In this document: positions 58,987 to 64,000 of the stretch, one piece after another
How the letters are laid out: each line of letters starts with the position of its first letter
How positions within the stretch are numbered: the first letter of the stretch is position 1
Assembly (NCBI GenBank): GCA_029780415.1
Contig: JAKOYN010000136.1
Span: 11,626-75,625 of the forward strand
DNA from: RXIX01 sp003989075
Lineage (GTDB): Bacteria > Pseudomonadota > Gammaproteobacteria > Competibacterales > Competibacteraceae
Direction: 5' to 3'
DNA: 64,000 nucleotides
Position numbers and translations under genes: made by a program
The notes under the pieces: model-generated
Database searches by the model: none
What the model saw: only the letters and a program-made list of their open reading frames with translations
What the model was told of the DNA's origin: nothing

Positions 58987-59928
58987 ATGACAGTAGCGAT
59001 CAGGAAACAGCAATTCAACTTCAACAAGCTGCAAAAGCGCCTGCGGCGCCAGGTTGGGCGCGCCATCCAGGATTTTAATATGATCGAGGAGGGCGACCGG
59101 GTGATGGTCTGCCTGTCCGGTGGCAAGGATTCCTTTGCCATGCTCGATATCCTGCGCAAGCTGCAGGCGAGCGCGCCGGTGCGTTTCGAACTGGTCGCCG
59201 TCAACCTTGATCAGAAGCAGCCCGGTTTTCCAGAACAGGTTCTGCCTGATTATCTGCGTGACATTGGCATCCCCTTTCACATCATCGAGCAGGACACCTA
59301 TAGCATCGTCAAGCGGGTGATTCCCGAGGGCAAGACCACCTGCGGGCTGTGCTCGCGCCTGCGGCGCGGCATTCTTTATACCTTCGCCGCCGCGCACGGT
59401 ATGACCAAAATCGCCCTCGGCCATCACCGCGACGATATTGTCGAAACCCTGTTCCTGAACCTGTTTCACGGCGGCAAGCTCAAGGCCATGCCGCCGAAGC
59501 TGCTCAGCGATGATGGCCGCCATGTGGTGATCCGTCCGCTCGCCTATTGCCGCGAACGCGATCTGATCGCCTATGCCGATGCCCGGCAGTTTCCGATCAT
59601 TCCCTGTAATCTATGCGGCTCGCAGGACAACCTGCAGCGACAGGCGATCAAGACCCTGCTGCGGCAGTGGGAGAAACAGGCACCCGGACGGGTGGAAACC
59701 ATCTTCGCCGCCCTGCAGAACGTGGCGCCTTCGCATCTGGCCGATACGAATCTGTTTGATTTCGCCACTCTGGGCGCACGCAACGGTGGCCAAGCTGCTG
59801 ACTGGCTGATGGGTGAGCGTGATAGCGACGAGGACGCTGCCGAGATCGGGGCGACCGCCGCGAGCGCGTCGCCCGTGGCATGGCCGACTGAGGTGCACGT
59901 GCCGGTGCCGCGGCTGCGTCCAGCCTGA
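58987..59928 (+). CDS. ttcA: tRNA 2-thiocytidine(32) synthetase TtcA
   Basis: 313 residues. PP-loop ATPase motif L-S-G-G-K-D-S-F (about 40-47), [4Fe-4S] cysteines in T-C-G-L-C-S-R (about 119-125) and a third in the I-P-C-N-L-C-G-S segment (about 206-213), and the A-L-G-H-H-R-D-D-I motif (about 143-151). TtcA thiolates C32 of several tRNAs. The short acidic C-terminus is variable in the family. Divergent from the ydcH gene. Confidence 0.96.
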   Translation: MTVAIRKQQFNFNKLQKRLRRQVGRAIQDFNMIEEGDRVMVCLSGGKDSFAMLDILRKLQASAPVRFELVAVNLDQKQPGFPEQVLPDYLRDIGIPFHIIEQDTYSIVKRVIPEGKTTCGLCSRLRRGILYTFAAAHGMTKIALGHHRDDIVETLFLNLFHGGKLKAMPPKLLSDDGRHVVIRPLAYCRERDLIAYADARQFPIIPCNLCGSQDNLQRQAIKTLLRQWEKQAPGRVETIFAALQNVAPSHLADTNLFDFATLGARNGGQAADWLMGERDSDEDAAEIGATAASASPVAWPTEVHVPVPRLRPA

Positions 59929-60035
59929 GGGCCGATGCGCTATAGTTCGACAGGGCAAAAGAGCCGGCAGCCCCGGATCGGGCGCGGCGGGCGGTACCCA
60001 CGGCAGAACATCAGGAATCCTGGGAGAACGAGCTG

Positions 60036-61169
60036 ATGAAAAAACAGTTTTTAGCGATGGCGGTGGCAGCGGGTCTGGCGATGAGTGGCAGTGCGGCGTG
60101 GGCGGCGGAGACGATCAAGATCGGTCTGATGGCGCCGCTGACCGGCTCCTGGGCCAGCGAAGGCCAGGGTATGAAAAAGATCGTCGAACTGCTTGCCGAG
60201 CAGCAGAACGCCAAGGGCGGCGTACAGGGCAGGAAAATCACCGTGGTGAGCGAGGATGATGGTGGCGATCCACGCACGGCCTCGCTGGCCGCGCAACGCC
60301 TGACCACGCAGGGTGTCGCGGCGGTGATTGGCACTTACGGCTCGGCGGTGACCGAAGCCAGCCAGGCGATTTACGACGAGGCGGATATCCCACAGATTGC
60401 CAATGGCTCCACGGCGATTCGCCTCACGGAAAAGGGCTTCAAGAAATTCTTCCGCACCGCGCCGCGTGATGATGAACAAGGCCGGATGGCGGCGCAGACC
60501 ATCGCCAAACTGGGCTTCAGGAAGGTCGCCATCCTGCATGACAGCACGTCCTACGCCAAGGGTCTGGCCGACGAAGCCAACGCGCTGCTGAAAAAGCAGC
60601 AGGGAACCGAGGTAGTGTTCTTCGATGCGCTCACCCCGGGCGAGCGCGATTACAACGCCATTCTGACCAAGCTCAAGGGCGCCAATCCCGAGGTGGTGCT
60701 GTTCACCGGCTATTACCCGGAAGCGGGCCTGCTGATGCGGCAGAAGAAGGCCATGGGCTGGATGGTGCCGTTCATCGGCGGCGATGCCACCAATAACGCC
60801 GATCTGGTCAAGATCGCCGGCAAGGAGGCTGCCGCTGGTTTCTATTTCCTCAGCCCGCCGCAGCCGCAGGATCTGGATACGCCGGAGGCCAAGGCCTTCC
60901 TGGCCGATTACCAGAAGAAGTACAACGAACTGCCGCCCTCGATCTGGGCGGTGCTGGCCGGTGATGGCTTCCGGGTCGCGGTGGCCGCGATTGGCGGTGC
61001 CAAGTCCACCGACGGTGCCAAGATCGCGCAGTACCTGCACCAGGATCTGAAGAACTTTTCCGGTCTGAGCGGCCCGATCGCCTTTGATGCCAAGGGTGAT
61101 CGCGAAGGCGAGGTGTACCGGGTCTACAAGGTCGACGCCGACGGCAACTTCGTGATGCAGAAGCTGTAA
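60036..61169 (+). CDS. livK: Branched-chain amino acid ABC transporter, periplasmic binding protein
   Basis: 377 residues. Signal peptide MKKQFLAMAVAAGLAMSGSA with cleavage near A-W-A-A, then the type I periplasmic-binding fold: I-K-I-G-L-M-A-P-L-T-G-S-W-A (about 27-40), G-T-Y-G-S-A-V-T-E-A, D-V/I-P-Q-I-A-N-G-S-T and a second lobe with G-L-L-M-R-Q. Binds leucine, isoleucine, valine or a related amide. First gene of livKHMG; a strong stem-loop follows and may keep its mRNA more abundant than the membrane genes. Confidence 0.93.
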   Translation: MKKQFLAMAVAAGLAMSGSAAWAAETIKIGLMAPLTGSWASEGQGMKKIVELLAEQQNAKGGVQGRKITVVSEDDGGDPRTASLAAQRLTTQGVAAVIGTYGSAVTEASQAIYDEADIPQIANGSTAIRLTEKGFKKFFRTAPRDDEQGRMAAQTIAKLGFRKVAILHDSTSYAKGLADEANALLKKQQGTEVVFFDALTPGERDYNAILTKLKGANPEVVLFTGYYPEAGLLMRQKKAMGWMVPFIGGDATNNADLVKIAGKEAAAGFYFLSPPQPQDLDTPEAKAFLADYQKKYNELPPSIWAVLAGDGFRVAVAAIGGAKSTDGAKIAQYLHQDLKNFSGLSGPIAFDAKGDREGEVYRVYKVDADGNFVMQKL

Positions 61170-61176
61170 TTGAACG

Positions 61177-61208
61177 GGCGGCTTCCTCCGTCGCTGGAGG
61201 GGGCCGCC
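61177..61208 (+). other. Stem-loop between livK and livH
   Basis: GGCGGCTTCCTCC (61177-61189) pairs over 13 bases with GGAGGGGGCCGCC (61196-61208), two G-T pairs, 6-base loop. No T tract. Such hairpins behind binding-protein genes commonly give differential expression by blocking 3' exonucleases. Confidence 0.65.
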
Positions 61209-61273
61209 GCACCCCGCGTGTCCTGGACGGTCCTGCACATTCCTTCCCTTTCCCTCTGAATCCCGGCGACCGC

Positions 61274-62179
61274 ATGGAAGAATTCCTGCAGCAACTCACC
61301 AACGGCCTTGCCGTGGGCGGCATTTATGCCCTGATCGCACTTGGCTACACCATGGTGTATGGCGTACTCAAGCTGATCAACTTCGCCCATGGTGATCTGT
61401 TCACCTACGGCGCCTATCTTGGCCTGACCCTGCTCACTTCACTGGCGCTGACCGATCGGGTCGGATTTATTCTGGGCGTACTACTGCTGGTGCTGATGGT
61501 GATGGGCCTGGTGGCAGTGCTGGGCGCGATTCTGGAGCGGGCTGCGTATCGACCCCTGCGCGAATCGCCGCGCTTATCGGCAGTGGTCTCGGCACTGGGC
61601 GCGTCGATCTTCCTGCAGAACACGCTGATGCTGATCTACGGTGCGCGCTTTCAGGTCTATCCCGATAACATCCTGCCGACGACGACCCTCGATATTCTGG
61701 GCCTGTATATCCCCCTGATGCGAGTACTGATCGTACTGGCCTCGGTGCTGATGATGGTGGCTTTGTACCTGTTCATTCAGAAAACCCGCATTGGTACGGC
61801 GATTCGCGCCGCCGCAATTGATCAGGGTGCAGCGCGTCTGATGGGCATTGACGTGAACCGGGTGATCCTGCTGGTATTTCTGCTCGGGCCGGCGCTGGGC
61901 GGCGTGGCCGGACTGATGGTGGGCCTGTATTACGGCCAGATCAATTTCACCATGGGCTGGGTTTATGGCATGAAAGCCTTTACAGCGGCGATTCTCGGCG
62001 GTATCGGCAATATTCCCGGGGCGATGGTCGGCGGATTGCTGCTGGGGGTGATTGAAGCGATGGGCGCAGCCTATGTCTCCATTGCCTGGAAGGACGCCAT
62101 TGCCTTTTGCGTGCTGATTCTGATTCTGATTGTTCGCCCTACCGGCCTGCTCGGTGAGCGCGTGGCGGACAAAATCTAA
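61274..62179 (+). CDS. livH: Branched-chain amino acid ABC transporter permease LivH
   Basis: 301 residues with about eight membrane segments. N-terminus L-Q-Q-L-T-N-G-L-A-V-G-G-I-Y-A-L-I-A-L-G-Y (over two steps, about 5-25) with the following T-M-V-Y-G-V-L-K-L-I-N-F-A-H-G-D is the family hallmark, and A-I-L-G-G-I-G-N-I-P-G-A is the ATPase-facing loop. Permease partner of LivM. Confidence 0.95.
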   Translation: MEEFLQQLTNGLAVGGIYALIALGYTMVYGVLKLINFAHGDLFTYGAYLGLTLLTSLALTDRVGFILGVLLLVLMVMGLVAVLGAILERAAYRPLRESPRLSAVVSALGASIFLQNTLMLIYGARFQVYPDNILPTTTLDILGLYIPLMRVLIVLASVLMMVALYLFIQKTRIGTAIRAAAIDQGAARLMGIDVNRVILLVFLLGPALGGVAGLMVGLYYGQINFTMGWVYGMKAFTAAILGGIGNIPGAMVGGLLLGVIEAMGAAYVSIAWKDAIAFCVLILILIVRPTGLLGERVADKI

Positions 62180-62190
62180 GGCGGCCTGCG

Positions 62191-63156
62191 ATGAAAAACC
62201 CGAACCGGTCTACAGGGTTGCTGGCTGTCGGTGCTGCGGCACTCCTGGCGCTGGCCCCGCTGTTTCTCAATGCCTATCAGGTCGATGTGCTCAACAGCAT
62301 CGGTTTATATGCGCTGCTGGCGCTGAGCCTGAATCTGATTCTGGGTGAGGCGGGACTGTTCAACATGGGCCACGCCGCCTTTTATGCCGTGGGTGCCTAT
62401 ACCGCCGCCATTCTGAATACCCGCTATCAGGTACCGATCCTGTGGACCCTGCCGCTGAGCGGACTGGTCGCCGGCCTGTTCGCGCTGCTGGTGGCGCGGC
62501 CAGTGGTGCATTTGCGGGGTGATTACCTGCTGATCGTGACCATTGGCGTTGGCGAGATCGTGCGCATTGCCCTGGTCAATGATGTGTTTGGCATCACCGG
62601 CGGCGCTAATGGCATCTTTGGCATTGCTCGCCCGAAGCTGTTTGGCTACGTCATTCGCCGCCCGCAGGACTTCTTTTACCTGATCTGGGGCTGCGTGGCG
62701 CTGAGTCTGTTTTTGTTCTGGCGGCTCAAGCAGTCGCGTTTCGGACGGGCGCTGAATTATCTGCGCGAGGATGCGGTGGCGGCCGAGGGCAGTGGCGTCG
62801 ATACCGCGTATTACAAGCTGGCGGTGTTCGCGCTGGGCGCGGCCTGGGCGGGCATGGCCGGAACGCTGTTTGCCGCCAAGATGACCATCATTTCCCCGGA
62901 GTCGTTCAGCTTCTGGGAATCGGTGGTGCTGTTCATGATCGTGATTCTCGGCGGCGCGGGCAGCATGGCCGGTGTGCTGTTGGCGGCGTTTCTGGTCATT
63001 GGCCTGCCGGAATTGTTTCGCGAGTTCGCCGGGGCGCGCATGCTGGTGTTTGGTCTGGTGATGATGGTGATGATGGTGGTACGGCCACAGGGCCTGTTGC
63101 CGGCGCGCGGGCGGCGTTTCACGCTGGCGACGCCGGGCCGGGAGCAGAAGCCATGA
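62191..63156 (+). CDS. livM: Branched-chain amino acid ABC transporter permease LivM
   Basis: 321 residues, about nine membrane segments. G-L-Y-A-L-L-A-L-S-L-N-L-I-L-G-E-A-G-L-F-N-M-G-H-A (about 38-62, read in two halves) and I-L-G-G-A-G-S-M-A-G-V (about 253-263) mark LivM. It begins 11 bases after livH and overlaps livG by four bases. Confidence 0.95.
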   Translation: MKNPNRSTGLLAVGAAALLALAPLFLNAYQVDVLNSIGLYALLALSLNLILGEAGLFNMGHAAFYAVGAYTAAILNTRYQVPILWTLPLSGLVAGLFALLVARPVVHLRGDYLLIVTIGVGEIVRIALVNDVFGITGGANGIFGIARPKLFGYVIRRPQDFFYLIWGCVALSLFLFWRLKQSRFGRALNYLREDAVAAEGSGVDTAYYKLAVFALGAAWAGMAGTLFAAKMTIISPESFSFWESVVLFMIVILGGAGSMAGVLLAAFLVIGLPELFREFAGARMLVFGLVMMVMMVVRPQGLLPARGRRFTLATPGREQKP

Positions 63157-63941
63157 GCGCATCGCTGGCGGGGACGCCCTTACTGGAACTGCGCGATCTG
63201 ACCAAGCGTTTTGGGGGTCTGGTCGCGGTCAATGGCGTGTCGTTCACGGTCATGGACAGCAGCGTGGTCGGTCTGATTGGCCCAAACGGCGCCGGCAAGA
63301 CCACGGTATTCAACCTGATCACCGGCAACTATCGGCCGGATCGTGGGTACATTCACTTCGCCGGGCAGCCGGTTCAGGGCCTGCCCACCCACCGCATCAT
63401 CATGCGCGGCATCGCCCGCACCTTTCAGAATATTCGCCTGTTCCAGCAGTTGAGTGCGCTGGAAAACGTGCTCGCCGGTTGTCATTACCGGATGCGCGGT
63501 GGAATTCTGTCGGCCCTGCTCGGCCTGCCGGCGCAACGCCGCGAGGAGCAGCAGGCGCTGGAACGGGCGCTGCAGGCACTGGAATTTGTCGGCCTGCGTC
63601 AACAGGCGCTGGCGCTGGCGCGCAATCTGTCCTATGGCGATCAGCGCCGGCTGGAAATCGCCCGGGCACTGGCGACCGAACCGCGCCTGCTGATTCTTGA
63701 TGAGCCGGCCGGTGGCATGAATGAGCAGGAAACCGAAGCGCTGATCGGCCTGATTGGCCGTATCCGGGCGCGCGGCATCACCATCCTGCTGATTGAGCAC
63801 GATATGCGGCTGGTGATGCGCGCCTGCGAACAACTGGTGGTGCTGGAATATGGCGGCAAGATCGCCGAGGGGCCGCCGGAGCAGGTGCGCCGCGATCCGC
63901 GGGTGATCGAGGCATATCTGGGTGCCGAGGATGAAGTCTGA
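63153..63941 (+). CDS. livG: Branched-chain amino acid ABC transporter ATPase LivG
   Basis: 262 residues. Walker A G-P-N-G-A-G-K-T (about 44-51), Q-loop in R-T-F-Q-N-I-R-L-F (about 90-98), the ABC signature L-S-Y-G-D-Q-R-R-L-E (about 157-166) and Walker B L-L-I-L-D-E-P-A-G-G (about 179-188), then the H-loop I-E-H-D-M. The LivG-type R-T-F-Q-N and Y-G-D-Q motifs are clear. Its stop overlaps the next ATG by one base. Confidence 0.95.
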   Translation: MSASLAGTPLLELRDLTKRFGGLVAVNGVSFTVMDSSVVGLIGPNGAGKTTVFNLITGNYRPDRGYIHFAGQPVQGLPTHRIIMRGIARTFQNIRLFQQLSALENVLAGCHYRMRGGILSALLGLPAQRREEQQALERALQALEFVGLRQQALALARNLSYGDQRRLEIARALATEPRLLILDEPAGGMNEQETEALIGLIGRIRARGITILLIEHDMRLVMRACEQLVVLEYGGKIAEGPPEQVRRDPRVIEAYLGAEDEV

Positions 63942-64000
63942 TGCGAGTCGACGCGGTGAGCTTTCCTGGCGGATTCATGGTCCTGAACAATTCCGATGCT
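63941..64000 (+). CDS. Start of an unidentified gene, cut by the window end
   Basis: An ATG overlaps the livG stop by one base (TGATG) and the frame stays open to the window end, 20 codons beginning MRVDAVSFPGG. LivF would be expected here, but LivF usually begins M-L-x-L-x-x-V-x-x-x-Y-G-x-I, which this is not. It is too short to identify. Confidence 0.35.
   Translation, partial: MRVDAVSFPGGFMVLNNSDA

Overview
The window is GC-rich bacterial chromosome, almost fully coding, and ordinary in style for a gammaproteobacterium. The placement rests on gene order: uvrC-pgsA-tRNA(Gly-Cys-Leu), yhbY divergent from rlmE-ftsH-folP-glmM-(tpiA)-secG-tRNA-Leu, and trpS-scpA-scpB-rluB are blocks known from E. 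coli and Pseudomonas relatives. The separate nuoC and nuoD genes and a DUF2818 gene after nuoN also occur in beta- and gammaproteobacteria outside the enterics. I cannot name the genus. No phage, IS element or CRISPR array is visible.

Layout. 1-7.1 kb: the 3' end of ligA, a minus-strand yciB-yciI-bolA-parvulin operon, a YciO/TsaC-type gene, and an EmrB-EmrA-MarR efflux cassette with a clear MarR-type operator. 7.2-13.7 kb: M50 protease, trpS, scpA, scpB and rluB in a tightly coupled run, then minus-strand yciK, a squalene/phytoene-synthase-like gene lacking catalytic aspartates, and a DUF4124 protein. 13.9-24.3 kb: a GNAT gene, a TrpB2-type PLP enzyme, a complete minus-strand terZABCDE operon, a 16-repeat Sel1 protein, and a ZIP-type membrane protein with an inserted cyclic-nucleotide-binding domain. 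24.4-34.5 kb: uvrC, pgsA, three tRNAs, yhbY, a small membrane protein, rlmE, ftsH, folP, glmM, tpiA, secG and a tRNA with a leucine-type body. 34.7-49.7 kb: all 14 nuo genes (A to N) of respiratory complex I plus DUF2818, ending in a terminator. 49.7-53.8 kb: a fused MrpA/MrpB antiporter gene and mrpC with no mrpD-G, then a phosphoribulokinase. 53.8-64 kb: an EamA transporter, a large HEAT/DUF349 protein, a coiled-coil/HhH protein, a YdcH protein, ttcA, and livK-H-M-G of a branched-chain amino acid ABC transporter running off the window.

The most unusual observations are these. The tRNA at the leuU position has a leucine-type long variable arm but the histidine anticodon GTG. The ZIP-type protein has lost its conserved metal-site histidines and carries a CNMP-binding domain. 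The squalene-synthase-like protein resembles the complex I assembly factor NDUFAF6, and a full nuo operon lies in the same window. An incomplete Mrp module follows the nuo operon, and terminator hairpins sit directly before the start codons of both mrpA and trpB2. Everything is read by eye; no database search or computation was run.
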